A DNA stretch of 64,000 nucleotides from Roseiarcus sp963770035 (GCA_963770035.1 CAVYON010000045.1:1-64000), one strand, 5' to 3'. Shown: positions 38,324 through 49,762, counted from the first letter of the stretch. The notes: generated by a model not told the origin, from the sequence alone. Numbers and translations are program-made.

Positions 38324-39090
38324 GGAGGGCGCCATTCCTCGCTCGCTGCGACTGGTTTTTGCGACGGCGCTTGCGCTCGCGGTCAGTAGCGCCGCTCACG
38401 CGCAGCAGATCGGTTCGGCCGCCGAGGCGCACAACAGTGTGTCGCGCGAGCTTGCCGGCGCAGCCGCGGCCCTGACGGCCGGCGACTTGGTTTTTCGCGA
38501 CGAGATCGTCCGCACGGGGACCGCGTCGACCGCAAAGCTCGTCTTTCTCGATTTCGACCAACCTGGCGATCGGTCCGACCTCGCGGGTGACGCTGGACCT
38601 CTTCGTCTATTCCGGCCAGGCCAGCGCGCAGAAGATGACGGTCAACCTCGCCAAGGGGATCTTTCGCTTCACCACCGGCGCACTCGACAAGCGCGCTTAT
38701 GTGATCTCGACGCCGACGGCCTCGATCGGCGTGCGCGGCACGGTGCTCGACATCGGCGTCCAGGGTCCGCAGCAGATGCGGGTGACGCTGGTCGAAGGCC
38801 AGGCGCTGGTCTGTCCGCGTCGGCCGGGGACGACGTTCGAGCAGCAGATCCGGAACTGCAGCCGGGGCGGCGGCGGTCACTGCGAGTGCCTCGATCTCAA
38901 TCACGCCGGCCAGACGGCGCAGGTGAAGAAATCGGGCGGCTCGACTCAAGCAACCTTCGTTTCGACGCAGGTCGATTTCGCTTCGCTCTGCTCGGGCGGC
39001 TCGTCGCTCTGCTCCGGCGCCAGCTACGCGTCGCTGACGCCCGGCGGCGGAGGCGGCGGCTTCCCATCGGGGGCGCTATGCGGACATTAG
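38317..39090 (+). CDS. Secreted FecR-domain protein, frameshifted
   Basis: Exported protein with a FecR domain. The signal peptide SLRLVFATALALAVSSAAHA leads into AAAALTAGDLVFRDEIVRTG. The frame then breaks near 38565 and continues with LAIGPTSRVTLDLFVY, and the FecR core STPTASIGVRGTVLDIGV, the most conserved segment of the domain. The C-terminus is Cys/Ser/Gly-rich. The start is uncertain: ATG 38317 would fit only with one extra G in the GGGGG run at 38321-38325. It is immediately upstream of a large autotransporter, a pairing seen in several alphaproteobacteria. Role unknown; a carbohydrate-, DNA- or peptidoglycan-binding function is possible. Confidence 0.7.
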
Positions 39091-39104
39091 GACCGAGGAC
39101 AAAT

Positions 39105-42100
39105 ATGGCCGCCCGCTGGACTTTTGCGCTGGCTGCCGCCGCCGGATTCGCAGGCGCCGCTTGGGCGGCGCCCAGCAACCAACCGCCGCCGTCCGGCGCC
39201 ATCCTTGATCTGAACGGCGGCCTGATCCCTCATGGGTCGCCTCAGACCTACACCGTCGATTTCACCTCGTCGGTGTCGAACACCGCGATCACCTTCGCCT
39301 TCCGCGAAGACCCGGCTTTCATTTTCCTGTTCAACACCTCAGTCGTCAACCTGACCACTCCGAGCGGGAACCTGCTGACGAACGGCAACTTCTCGGGCGG
39401 GACGTATGCGGACAACGGCAACTTGGCAACCCCGACGAGCTGGACGTACGCCAATATCTACGGCGCGAGCGCTGGCGGGGTCGTGACGTCGAGTTGCGAG
39501 GGTTACGGCAGCTACTGCTGGCACGACGGCGCGGTGCAGGCCTACGACGCGATCAGTCAGACGATCTCCACCACCATTGGAGACCTATACCAGGTGTCGT
39601 TCTCCGCGACGGACAACAGCGGCTTGACCGACTGGTCGCGTGTCAGCACCAACGGCGACGTCACCGGCACGGGCGGGAATGGCGCGGACATCCTCGTCTA
39701 TGCCCAGGCGGGATTGCCGCCTGCGGCGTGCGCCGGCGCCCCGGGAGTCAATATCAAGGCCTCGGCAGGCCAGACGTGCTTCGCCAGCGGATCTTATGTG
39801 TCGACCGACGTCATCGCCGGTCAAGCGACGGGCGCCGGCGCCGTCCTGACCAATGTCAACGAGGGACAGAGCTCGGTCTCTTTCTCGACTTCGGCGGCCA
39901 ATACCCCGGCGGTTCAGGCGGACTCGGGGGGATCGGTCATCCTCACGGTGACGCCGCCCTCGACAAGCGGAACGGTGACGACGACCGGCGATAACAGCAT
40001 CGGGCTCTACGCGACCGGCTCGGCGTCGACCGACAGCGGCCCCGTCGCATCGTCGATCACCGCACAGAACGTCAATGTTACGACCCAAGGGAGCAACGCC
40101 AGCGGTGTGCAGGCGGACAACGGCGGCCTGGTGAGGCTCAATGGCGGTTCGGTCACGACCTCGGGCACGGGGTCGGCGGGCTTGGCGGCATTCGGCGCAG
40201 GCTCGACGATCACGGCGACCGGAGTCGCCGTCACGACCAACGGGGACTTCGACGGGGAAAGTGGAAACTTCTCGTTTGGTGTCGTCACCGGCAACGGAGG
40301 GAGCGCGACGATCTCCGGTGGGTCGATAATGACCAATGGAACGATCGCTCACGCGGTCCTGGCCAGCGCCGGCGGCGCGATTACGTTGAGCGGTGGGACT
40401 AGCGTTCTGGCGACCGGCGCCGGATCGTTCGGGTTGTTCGTCAACGGCGCCGACGCGTCCTTGACGGCGACCGGCGTAACCGTCACGACCCACGGCGCTC
40501 CCGCCACCGGAGAATTTCCGGTCCCTGCCTTTGGCGCCTACAACGGCAGCGCATCGCCCGGCTCGGCGAGCGGCGGGGCGATGAAGCTGACGGATACGAC
40601 AATTCTCACGACCGGCTCCAGCGCGGACGGCATAGTCACCAACAGCGGTGGCGTGACAACAATGATCGGCGGTTCTGTGACGACCTCCGGCCAGGACGCG
40701 CATGCGTTGTTCGTTACCGGCGCCGGATCAACCGTCAGTCTCAGCGGGTCGAACGCATTCACAACCCAGGGCGCCGGCGCCAGTGGGGTTGTCGCGAGCC
40801 TCGGGGGCGTCGTCAGCGCGACGGGTCCGATCTCCGTCGCCACTTCCGGCGGCGTGTTCCCGGCGACCGGTTTCGGCGCAAATGGCGTGGTCGCGGATGG
40901 CGCCGGCGCCAAGGTCAATCTCGCGTCGGCGACGATCACGACATCTGGCCCGGGCGCGTACGGGTTGGTCGCAAGCGACTCGACGGCGGGCGGCTCGGCC
41001 GGCGCCATCACGGCGACTGGCGCGCTCACCATCAACACGACGAATGCTTCCGACGCCGGCGTATTCCTGCAGGGGAACGGCGCTTCGGTGCTGGCGACGG
41101 GCGGCGGCGTCATCACCACGGCAGGTAACGCGATCTCCTTGACTGGCGGGATCGGCCAGATCGCGACCTTCGACAGTTTTACGATCAACAACCATTCGGG
41201 CGATCTGATCTTCGCCGACCCGTCAGTTGCGACCGTCAATTTCAACGCGACGACCGCCAACGCGGGAACGAACAATCTGCTCGACTCGACCGCGGGCAGC
41301 TTCGTTACGCTGAACGCTAGCGCCTCGGTCCTGACTGGCGTCATTCGGACCGACGCGACCTCGACCACCAACGTCAACCTGAGCAACGGCACGATCTGGA
41401 CCATGACCGGCCCGTCTGTCGTCACCAACCTCGCCGTCACCAACAGCATCGTCGTCTTCGCCCCGCCCAGCGCCGGCGGCGGCTTCAAGACGCTGACCGT
41501 CAGGCAACTATGTCGGCTCCGGCGCGAACATCACGATGAACGCGACGCTCGGCGGATCGAGTTCGGGCGCGGACCAGATCATCGTCAACGGCGGCAGCGC
41601 AACCGGGCTCACCCTGCTGACCATCAGGAACGTCAGCGGCCTCGGCGCACAGACCTCAGGATCGGGCGTTCCGCTCGTCGTCACGACCAACGGCGGCACG
41701 ATCGCGCCCGGCGCCTTCGCGCTCGCTGGCCTCCCGATCTTCGGGGGCTTTCGCTACATGCTCGATCAGTCGAGCGGAGACCTCTATCTCGTCTCGACTC
41801 CGGCTCCGACAGTCGCCGGCGTGACGAATTCCGTCACCAACGTCGCCAAGGCGCAACAGAACCAGATGATCACCAACCGGGTGCTGAACTCGCTCCTGCT
41901 CGGCGCGACCCAGCAGATCAGCTCCTGCAGCTGCGGAGGCGGATTCGCCTCGGTCGGCTCGTTCGCCGCCGGCGCGCAGGGTCGCTGGAGTCTCAGCGAC
42001 GAACTCACGCTGATTGGCGGCTTCGCCTACAACCAGTGGAACGCCTCTGGCATCACAGTCGAGAATGCGCCCACCGTCGCCGGATCGCTCACTTACGATT

Positions 42101-42702
42101 TCTGGAAGTGGGGCAAGAGCCGCCCATTCCTCGAGGCCGGCGGCGCGCTGACCCCGTATGAAGATGTCAGCTATTCGCGCTCCTACGCCAACGGCTATAC
42201 GTGGGCAGTCGGAAACGCCCAGGCGATCGATCGCGATCTTTCATTGTTCGCGCGGGCGGGCTGGATCGCGCGTCTGACCCCGGTCGACGAGGCGGCGGTC
42301 TACGGCGATCTCAGCCGCAGCTGGATGCAGACGGGCGGCTACACCGAGGTGACCAGCGCGCTCAATCCGTTCCCCGCCACCGTGCCGACGGGCCTCGACA
42401 CGCTGAACGTCGCGCGCGTCGGCGGCCAAATCACCCATCTCTTCAACGCCAATATCGAAGCCAACCTGAGCGGGGCGGTCGCCTATGGCTTCGGCGCGGG
42501 CGCCGGCCAGGCGGTGAACGTGTACGACTTCGGCCCGATCGCCCCGAACGCGTTGCCCAATACGACCTGGGTCGAATACGGCGCGCGCCTCGGCTACCGC
42601 TACAGCGACCGTCTGGTGATCGACGCCTTCGTCGTCGGCACGGCCTTCGGCGAAGTCGGGGCGACGGTGCACGGTGGACTCGGGGTGCGCTATTCGTTCT
42701 GA
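39105..42702 (+). CDS. Autotransporter (type Va secretion), frameshifted
   Basis: Large surface protein. The signal peptide WTFALAAAAGFAGAAWA is followed by a Ser/Thr/Gly-rich passenger with repeated strands such as GSVTTSGTGSAGLAAFG and ATGVAVTTNGDFDG, typical of a right-handed beta-helix. Near 41500-41505 the frame moves from 3 to 1, where NYVGSGANITMNATLGGSSS and the junction motif GADQIIVNGGSATG continue. The C-terminal beta-barrel (about 41930-42702) ends LGVRYSF, with the terminal aromatic needed for BAM insertion. Corrected length is about 1200 residues. It probably presents an adhesin- or enzyme-like passenger; no catalytic motif is visible. The FecR-like gene upstream shares the operon. 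Confidence 0.88.
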
Positions 42703-42784
42703 CGATTGCGGCGGCCGTCGCCTAGTCGCCCGGGCGCGCTAGCCATAGCGCAAGGGGATGCGAGACGCCGCCCCGTCAGAGTGG

Positions 42785-43843
42785 TCAGCCGCTGTCTGCA
42801 ACCACCGCTTCAAAGCCCTTAAGCAGATCTCTGTCGAGCTTGACGCCTAGGTCCGCCAGCACGGCGAGCGCCTGCTGAGGCGGCATCGGCGCTTTGTAGG
42901 GGCGGCGCGCAATCAGCGCGGCGTAGATGTCGCAGATGGTGACAATGCGCACGTAACCCGAAATCTGCCGCCCCTGAAGTTGGTCAGGGTATCCCGTGCC
43001 GTCTAGGTACTCATGGTGATGGCGTACCACATCAAGAACGACCGGGCTGATGCCACGCTGGCCCGCAAGCATCGCGTGACCTAGCTCCGCATGGGTCCGC
43101 ATGACGTCCATCTCGGGCTTCGATAGGCCGCCAGACTTGTTGAGGATGCCTGGGGGTATGTGCGCCTTGCCAACATCGTGGAGAAGCGCGGCCTGTAACA
43201 GCAAATGAATCGACGTGAGGCCCAGCTTCAAGGAGAACGCAGCACCCAAGCCGGCCACCAGCAGACAGTGCTGGTAGGTTACGTCATCGAACTGCCAGAC
43301 AACATCCAGCCACGATCGGATTTTGACCTGTTTGATGGCGCCAAGGATGACGCTGGCGCCCCTGTCCAGTTGTGCGATCGACAGGGGTTCCCCTCGTTTC
43401 ACGGCGTCGAAGCAGCCGGCCAGCGCCGATTTTGCGTCGGATGCGCGTGCTTCCGTTACCCTGGCAGGGCGTGTCGCATCTTTGTTTCTGCTCTGATAGG
43501 TGTGGATCAACCTCTCGGCCGCCGCGAGAATCACCGCCGGACGTTCGTTACACGAAAGCAATTCTGTCGCGTCTAGCGAAACCGCCAAAGCGGCCGTAAA
43601 GCGACTGGTGTCGCGCATGAGAAATAAGACCGGGATGGCGGCGTCGACGCGATGAAGCCTCAGCGCGCCGCGGAGCAGTCTGACCGAAGTCATGTTACCG
43701 ATATCTATATCGCAAACAATTATGGTGTGCTTTAGCGGTTGCGCCTGAGCCTGATGCAGGGCGACGACGTGGCAACGCCTGCCACGGGTCAGATAGTCGT
43801 AAATTGCAAGGCCGCCGTTGGCGCGGTCAGTCAGAATTAGCAT
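42785..43843 (-). CDS. HD-GYP domain protein, probable c-di-GMP phosphodiesterase
   Basis: A 352-residue cytoplasmic protein. The C-terminal HD-GYP domain has HCLLVAGLGAAFSLKLGL, the metal pair in LLHDVGKAHIPPGIL, then THAELGHAML, HHHEYLDGTGYPDQL and a late IYAALIARRPYKAP, so the metal and GYP residues are present. The N-terminal 130 residues form a receiver-like fold (LILTDRANGGLAIYDYL, IIVCDIDIGN) that lacks a clear phospho-acceptor pocket. It likely lowers c-di-GMP. The gene stands alone. Confidence 0.88.
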   Translation of the reverse strand: MLILTDRANGGLAIYDYLTRGRRCHVVALHQAQAQPLKHTIIVCDIDIGNMTSVRLLRGALRLHRVDAAIPVLFLMRDTSRFTAALAVSLDATELLSCNERPAVILAAAERLIHTYQSRNKDATRPARVTEARASDAKSALAGCFDAVKRGEPLSIAQLDRGASVILGAIKQVKIRSWLDVVWQFDDVTYQHCLLVAGLGAAFSLKLGLTSIHLLLQAALLHDVGKAHIPPGILNKSGGLSKPEMDVMRTHAELGHAMLAGQRGISPVVLDVVRHHHEYLDGTGYPDQLQGRQISGYVRIVTICDIYAALIARRPYKAPMPPQQALAVLADLGVKLDRDLLKGFEAVVADSG

Positions 43844-44360
43844 TGGCTAGTAGAAATTGCGGTCAATTGGATCCCCGCGATCCAGGTAAACCAGGTCGTT
43901 GATTCGTCGGGGAAAGTCGCAATGGGAAGCGGCGTCAAACCGCCTCGTACTGTGATCCATCGCGGATGTCGAATTCGTTCGCAATTTCATTGTATTTCAT
44001 CGCATTCAAATGGGGATCCACTGGGCAAGTTCACAGCCACGATCTGAGCGGGTGCGCGCGTTCGAGCGCGACCCTCTTGTACAACTCCGATCCTAACAAT
44101 CGATTGCACAGATGCAGAGTAAGACCGCTGTTTTAAGGCCACGGCCTTGAGCGGTTCGGCACTGACGTAGACCCAAGGCGGAAGTTCGCGGCATTACGCG
44201 CATTACGCTCGGCTGGCCATGCCTCAAGCCACCGCGCCCTTCCTCGACTCTACAATCGGCTCCCATACTGTCCGATGGCTACTTAAATGGCTACTTATAA
44301 GGACGGTTACTGCCAACAAACGAAGCGTGGGCATCTCCGGGAGAACAACGACATTCTCCT
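43844..44360. other. Intergenic region, no gene seen
   Basis: About 520 bases between the HD-GYP start and the phosphoesterase stop. It is less GC-rich than its surroundings, and contains short tandem-like pieces (GGCTACTTAAAT and GGCTACTTATAA near 44276-44300; GCATTACGC twice near 44193-44208). Open frames are short and unlike known proteins. It should hold the HD-GYP promoter near its lower end. Confidence 0.45.
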
Positions 44361-45185
44361 TCATTCCCAAAAGCCTGGTGTTCGCTGTTCGATCGGACCA
44401 CCCAATCTCACCGGTGCGATGCATGTGGCAAGACCTGTGGCCGGATCGGTTTCGACAGCGACACCGCACATTGACGCCGCGCCCTCTGCAGGCAGGAACC
44501 GTCCGAACGTCACGCCCGTGGCGAAACGCCGGACCGGCTCTTCTTTCTGCATCCCGACGACGAAGTCGTAATCGCCCGTCATGCCGACGTCGGTGATGTA
44601 GGCCGTGCCGCGGGCAAGGACGCGATGATCAGCACTGGGCGTGTGCGTGTGCGTACCCACGACGAGACTGACGCGTCCGTCGCAGAAATGTCCCATCGCT
44701 TGTTTTTCTCCCGTTGCTTCGCAATGGAAGTCCACGATGATCGCGTCGACATCCCGTCCGAGCTTGTGGGCCTGCAATAGACGGTCGATCGCGCCGAACG
44801 GGTCGTCGGTCGGCTCCATGAACAGGCGTCCTAGAGCGTTCAGCACCAGCACGCGCTTGCCGCCGACGGTCTCGACACGGACAAAGCCCTGTCCTGGCGT
44901 GCCCGGCACGTAGTTCAGTGGCCGCACCAGGCGCGGCTCGGTCCCGATGAAGCTCAAGGCTTCCTTGCAATTCCAGGAGTGATTGCCCAGCGTAACCACG
45001 TCGGCCCCGGCGCCGCGAATGCCCTGATACGCATCCTCGGTAATCCCGAACCCGGCGCCCGCGGAGTTCTCGCCGTTCACCACTGCGAGGTCGACCTCCC
45101 AACGCGAGATCGCATCCGGAAGCATCGATTTCACTGCGGTCATTCCCGCTGCGCCGACCACGTCGCCGATGAACAGAATCCGCAA
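44361..45185 (-). CDS. YmdB-family metallophosphoesterase
   Basis: Dimetal phosphoesterase of the YmdB/TIGR00282 family, which hydrolyses 2',3'-cyclic mononucleotides in Bacillus and controls development and RNA turnover. Metal ligands are visible in IGDVVGAAG, VVNGENSAGAG, TLGNHSWN, IIVDFHCEATGEK and VVGTHTHTPSAD, the usual five-motif set. 274 residues, start ATG 45185. Monocistronic. Substrate here is inferred from the family. Confidence 0.92.
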   Translation of the reverse strand: MRILFIGDVVGAAGMTAVKSMLPDAISRWEVDLAVVNGENSAGAGFGITEDAYQGIRGAGADVVTLGNHSWNCKEALSFIGTEPRLVRPLNYVPGTPGQGFVRVETVGGKRVLVLNALGRLFMEPTDDPFGAIDRLLQAHKLGRDVDAIIVDFHCEATGEKQAMGHFCDGRVSLVVGTHTHTPSADHRVLARGTAYITDVGMTGDYDFVVGMQKEEPVRRFATGVTFGRFLPAEGAASMCGVAVETDPATGLATCIAPVRLGGPIEQRTPGFWE

Positions 45186-45237
45186 CTAACCCTTCCTCGC
45201 CTGCTTGGCGCCGACGGTCTACCGCATCCCGACGCGC

Positions 45238-45318
45238 CTACAGCCGGCGCTCTTTCATGACGACAAATCCCGCTCGTTCCAAGTATTCAACCAGCCGATT
45301 AGCAACCATTTTTGCCAT
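45238..45318 (-). CDS. Possible small protein of 26 residues
   Basis: ATG 45318 opens a short frame reading MAKMVANRLVEYLERAGFVV, then MKERRL, a compact amphipathic helix-like peptide. Short proteins of this look occur in other Hyphomicrobiales as far as I remember, but I cannot confirm homology. No strong ribosome binding site is present. Reported as a candidate only. Confidence 0.3.
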   Translation of the reverse strand: MAKMVANRLVEYLERAGFVVMKERRL

Positions 45319-45422
45319 GGTGTTACGGTGATGGGGTGGACGGCGCCCAGACGACGGTCGACAAGTTCCCCAAGGGCGCGCGCATGCACCCGTGACGACC
45401 GGGCGACCGCCGATGCTCGGAC

Positions 45423-45851
45423 TCACCTCGCGCAGATCTTAACAGTCCCCTGGGCGCCCCACATGGCGCACGGGGAAAAGCTGAAACGATAAGTGCCATT
45501 GGCCGGGGCGACGAAGGTAAGCGCGCCGGGCGCCTGGGCCTCGCCGAAGAAGGAGCCGCCAGGGCCCTCGACGTTGGGATCGCGCGGCCGCCAGACCGTC
45601 GTCGCCAGGCCGCTGCGCGGGTCCATCTCGGCCGCTTCGCCCTTCATCTCGGCGGAAAGGGTCTGTCCGTGGGAAAAATCGCCGACGAAGGACGTGGCGG
45701 CGCCGTGATAGCTCCAGCACTTGTGGCCGGCCGGCATCCGGATCCGAGCGACCGTGACCCGGTCGCAGCCGCTCGCCAGCGCCAGCGCGGACGGCCACGG
45801 CGCGACCAGGAGCCAGATCGCCGCAATCGAAAGACTGCCAATTGCTTTCAT
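45423..45851 (-). CDS. Secreted hypothetical protein
   Basis: A 142-residue exported protein with a signal peptide (IGSLSIAAIWLLVAPWPSALALA). The mature part is beta-rich with three Cys residues (SGCDRVTV, HKCWSYHG, FSPCAMWG plus VKICAR) and ends in a motif FVAPANGTYRFSFSPCAMWG that resembles pre-peptidase C-terminal-like or jelly-roll modules. I cannot assign a function. It stands alone with its stop 105 bases from the candidate small gene. Confidence 0.65.
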   Translation of the reverse strand: MKAIGSLSIAAIWLLVAPWPSALALASGCDRVTVARIRMPAGHKCWSYHGAATSFVGDFSHGQTLSAEMKGEAAEMDPRSGLATTVWRPRDPNVEGPGGSFFGEAQAPGALTFVAPANGTYRFSFSPCAMWGAQGTVKICAR

Positions 45852-46411
45852 GCCTTGCCATCCCCTGCCGGCGATCCCAAGGGTACTGCGCTCCGGCGCT
45901 CACGACCAGCAGCGTGTGCGGCTCGATCGAGCGCTGGGCTCCGCCCATGGGCGGAGCCGTTCCGTTCCTGAGAAAGATGCACTTTTGCTTGCGGAATATC
46001 GGAATATGGGGTAAAGTCGTCTCTTCAGGTTCGGATCGAATCCGCAGTGCGGCGCGCCCATGATTTTCCCTTCTGAAGCCCCTCCCGCAACGGCCGCAGG
46101 CGAGCGGTTCCCCGGGTTCATCCGGCAGATATTATGGCTAAAATACGGCGAAAGGCCTCGGCGAGCCTGCAGCGAATCAGAATACTGACGCTAACCTATT
46201 GAAATCATGCACACGGCCGCCGGAAATGACGGGCAACCCGGCGTCAAATATGGGGTTTGCGGGCCAAAATCGCAGTATCTGCGACCTGAATCGCAAGAGA
46301 TCGACCCGCAATAGCGCCTGTCGCGTAGGTTTTTGGTCCAAAATCCAGAGAAGCATTGTCTGCCAAATAAGGCGCCCTGGATGCGCTCACGCGGCGCCGC
46401 CCTTGGCGCGC
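45852..46411. other. Intergenic region, no gene seen
   Basis: About 560 bases between the secreted protein start and the purH stop. It has several AT-richer stretches (45975-46020, 46130-46270), and no frame with protein-like features. Promoter elements for the secreted protein should lie near 45870-45950; none is convincing by eye. Confidence 0.45.
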
Positions 46412-48014
46412 TCAATGCCGGAAATGGCGCATCCCGGTGAACACCATGGCGACCCCCGCCTCGTCCGCCGCGGCGATCACCTCCGCGTCGCGCACCGAGC
46501 CGCCCGGCTGGATGACCGCGGTCGCGCCCGCCTCGACCGCCGAGAGAAGCCCGTCGGCGAACGGGAAGAAGGCGTCGGAGGCGACGGCCGAGCCCTTTGT
46601 GCGGGGTTCCGGCCAGCCGGCCGCCTTGGCCGCGTCGAGGGCCTTTAGCGCGGCGACGCGGGCCGAATCGACGCGCGACATCTGTCCGGCCCCGACGCCC
46701 GCGGTCGACCCGTCCTTGACGTAGACGATGGCGTTCGACTTGACATGCTTGGCGACGGTCCACGCCATCCGAAGGTCGGCCATCTCGGCGGCGGTCGGCG
46801 CGCGTTGGCTCACTACCCTTAGCGCCGCCTCGTCGAGGACCCGGCCATCGCGCTCCTGAACCAGGAGGCCGCCGGCCACCGAGCGCACCGTCAGGCTCCT
46901 GGCGCGCGGGTCCGGCAGCGCGCCCGCCAGCATCAGCCGGAGGTTCTTCTTCGCGGCGATGATGGCGATCGCCTCGTCGTCGGCCTCGGGCGCGATGATG
47001 ACCTCGGTGAAGATCTCGACGATCCTCCTGGCCGCCGCGGGGTCGAGCCGCCGGTTCAGCGCGACGACGCCGCCGAACGCCGAAACGGGGTCGCAGGCCA
47101 GCGCCTTCTCGTAGGCCTCGACGAGGCTCGCTCCCACCGCGACCCCGCAGGGGTTGGCGTGCTTGATGATGGCGACCGCGGCGCTCTCGGCCGGATCGAA
47201 CTCCGCGACCAATTCGTAGGCGGCGTCGGTGTCGTTGATGTTGTTGTAGGAGAGCGCCTTGCCCTGGACCTGCCGCGCGGTCGCTACGCCCGGCCGCGTC
47301 TCGGCCGTCAGATAAAGCGCGGCGTCCTGATGCGGGTTCTCGCCGTAGCGCAGCGCGCCAAAGCGCTCGTGCAGGACGCCGCCGAAAGCCCGCCATTTGG
47401 GGGTCGCTGCCGCGGTCTCTTCGGCGAGCCAGTTGGAGATCGCGGCGTCGTAGGCGGCCGTCCGCGCATAGGCCTTCTGCGCCATGCGGCGGCGAAAGGC
47501 GAGGCTCGTGGCGCCGTCGTGACGATCAAGCTCGGCGATGAGATCGGCGTAGTCGGCGACATCGACGATGACGACCACGTCCTCATGGTTCTTCGCCGCG
47601 CCGCGGACCATGGCCGGGCCGCCGACGTCAATGTTTTCGATCTTCTCCTCAAAGGAGGCGTCGCGCTTCAGGGTGGCCTCGAACGGATAGAGGTTAACGA
47701 TCAGAAGGTCGATCGGGGCGATGTCGTTGGCGATCATCGCGGCCTGATGAGAAGGATCGGCGCGGACCGCGAGCAGTCCGCCGTGCACGCGGGGATGCAG
47801 CGTCTTGACCCGCCCGTCCATCATCTCGGGAAATCCGGTGAGCTGCGCGACATCGGCAACCGGCAGCCCGGCGCTGTCGAGCGCCGCCGCCGTTCCGCCT
47901 GTGGATAGGAGTTCGACCTTGCGACCTGCCAGGGCCTTCGCGATGATCGAAGAGGCCGGCCTTGTCGGAAACCGAGATCAGCGCCCGTCCGATCTTGACG
48001 ATGTCTGCCGGCAT
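46412..48014 (-). CDS. purH: Bifunctional AICAR transformylase/IMP cyclohydrolase, frameshifted
   Basis: Catalyses the last two steps of IMP synthesis. The N-terminal IMP cyclohydrolase domain starts IGRALISVSDKAGL at ATG 48014. The frame then slips near 47950 and resumes as AKALAGRKVELLSTGGTAAA, then TGFPEMMDGRVKTLHPRVHG. The transformylase part keeps the RYGENPHQDAALY segment, KHANPCGVAVGASL with the catalytic Lys-His, and SDAFFPFADGLLSAVEAGAT. Corrected length of about 534 residues is normal. As purH is nearly always required, the shift is probably a sequence error. Confidence 0.93.
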
Positions 48015-48194
48015 ACTATCTCCCGCTCCTTGCGTCCGCGCGTCCGTTGCTGAGGCGCATAGCACGGCCCGACGGGGGCGGGAACGGACGTACCAACGGT
48101 CGCAGGTCGAAGGAATTTCGGCCGCGACGACTTTTTCAAGGGACCAATTGGCCGTGTTGCGCGTTAATGAGCAGTCTCTTCGCAGGAGGATCCC

Positions 48195-48533
48195 ATGGTA
48201 AGAACGATTGCTCTTATTGGGCTCGTGGCCGCCGTGACGGGGGCGCAGGGGGCTTTCGCAGCATGCCCATCGGGCTACGGCACGGAAGGTCCGAACGGCC
48301 AAAGGCTATGCGGCCAGGCGGAAAGCAGCTTCCAGCGCCACTGGAACTACGACAACGAAAGCAAATACCGCGCGGAGGCGTCCGCGGAGTGGATGCGGAG
48401 GCACGCACAAGCATTTCCCCCTTCCGTTTTAGAACCGCGGTCCGGCTCGAGGTCGCGGGATTGTGTCGAGCGGCGCTTGCGGGTTGACGGGGCCCCGGCG
48501 AAGGCTGAGATTGGCCGCCCCGACGGAGGTTGA
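48195..48533 (+). CDS. Small secreted hypothetical protein
   Basis: A 112-residue protein with signal peptide VRTIALIGLVAAVTGAQGAF cleaved near AFA-ACPSGYG. The mature part begins with CPSGYGTEGPNGQRLCGQAE, a two-cysteine motif, followed by a charged tail. ATG 48195 follows AGGAGGATCCC. The part after about 48420 has fewer recognisable features and could be affected by another shift. No family recognised. Confidence 0.55.
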   Translation: MVRTIALIGLVAAVTGAQGAFAACPSGYGTEGPNGQRLCGQAESSFQRHWNYDNESKYRAEASAEWMRRHAQAFPPSVLEPRSGSRSRDCVERRLRVDGAPAKAEIGRPDGG

Positions 48534-48567
48534 GAGCCTTCGATCGCAAGAGGACGGAGGCGGCCCG

Positions 48568-49759
48568 ATGGACCTGCGGCTGACTGAGGACGAACTTGCG
48601 TTTCGCAGACGAAGTGCGCGCATTCGTTCGCGACAATCTGCCGGCTTCGATCCGGGAGAGAGGTGTCGCCGGGCGAAAGTTGGCCAAGGACGACTACGTC
48701 CGCTGGACACGGATTCTGGCGGCGAAGGGTTGGGCGGCGCCGCACTGGCCGGTTGAATGGGGAGGGACCGGATGGGGTCCGGTCAAGCAGTCGATCTTTC
48801 TCGATGAGACCCAGAGGGGCAACGCGCCCGAGGCGATCGCCTTCGGCGTCAGCATGGTCGGCCCGGTCATCTACACCTTCGGCTCGCAAGCGCAGAAGGA
48901 AAGGTTCCTGCCACGAATTCTCGATCTCAGAGACTGGTGGTGTCAGGGTTTCTCGGAGCCGGGCGCTGGCTCGGACCTAGCGAGCCTGCGCACCGCCGCG
49001 CGGCGAGAAGGCGAGGCCTGGGTGATATCCGGCCAGAAGACGTGGACCACCATGGCGCAGTACGCCGACTGGATCTTTGTCCTCGCGCGCACCAATCCAC
49101 AGGGTAAGAAGCAGGAGGGCATTTCGTTCTTCCTGGTCGACATGAAGAGCCCCGGCGTCACGGTGCGGCCGATCCAGACGATTGACGGCGGTCACGAAGT
49201 CAATGAGGTCTTCTTCGACGACGTCCGCGTTCCGCTCGACGCCCTGGTTGGCGAGGAGAACAAGGGCTGGGACTATGCCAAGTTCCTGCTCACGAACGAG
49301 CGCAACGGCATCGCCCGGGTCGGCATTTCGAAGGCTCGGCTGGACAGGGTGCGGGAGCTGGCCGGGCTTTCGGTGTACGGCGCTGGACCAAAGATGGACG
49401 ATCCGTTCTTCCGCGCCAAGCTTGCAGCGGTCGAGGTCGAGTTGAAAGCCCTCGAGATGACCCAGATGCGGGTGATCTCGAACCGTCGCAGCGACGGCCG
49501 ACCCGATCCCACCTCGTCGGTTCTGAAGATCAAGGGCTCGGAAATCCAGCAGGCCACAACCGAGCTTTTGATGGAGGTCGTCGGGCCTTACGCGGTTCCC
49601 TATGAGGATCCGGAGGCGCTGACCAACGAACCGCCGGTCGGTCCTGATTGGGCGGGTCCGGCCGCGCCGAACTATTTCAACTATCGCAAGGTGACGATCT
49701 ACGGCGGCTCCAACGAGATCCAACGCGGCATCATCGCCAAGGCCATTTTGGGGCTCTGA
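48568..49759 (+). CDS. Acyl-CoA dehydrogenase, frameshifted near the N-terminus
   Basis: FAD-dependent acyl-CoA dehydrogenase. The start is ATG 48568 (MDLRLTEDELAF), and frame 1 continues in frame 2 from about 48600 (ADEVRAFVRDNLPASI); removing one T of the TTT at 48600-48602 restores one protein. Typical motifs are WWCQGFSEPGAGSDLASLRT, GQKTWTTMAQYADW and the C-terminal YGGSNEIQRGIIAKAILGL. The catalytic base position cannot be fixed by eye. It forms a cassette with the second acyl-CoA dehydrogenase four bases downstream; such pairs act as heteromeric enzymes in steroid or branched-acid breakdown in other bacteria. Confidence 0.88.
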
Positions 49760-49762
49760 CCA

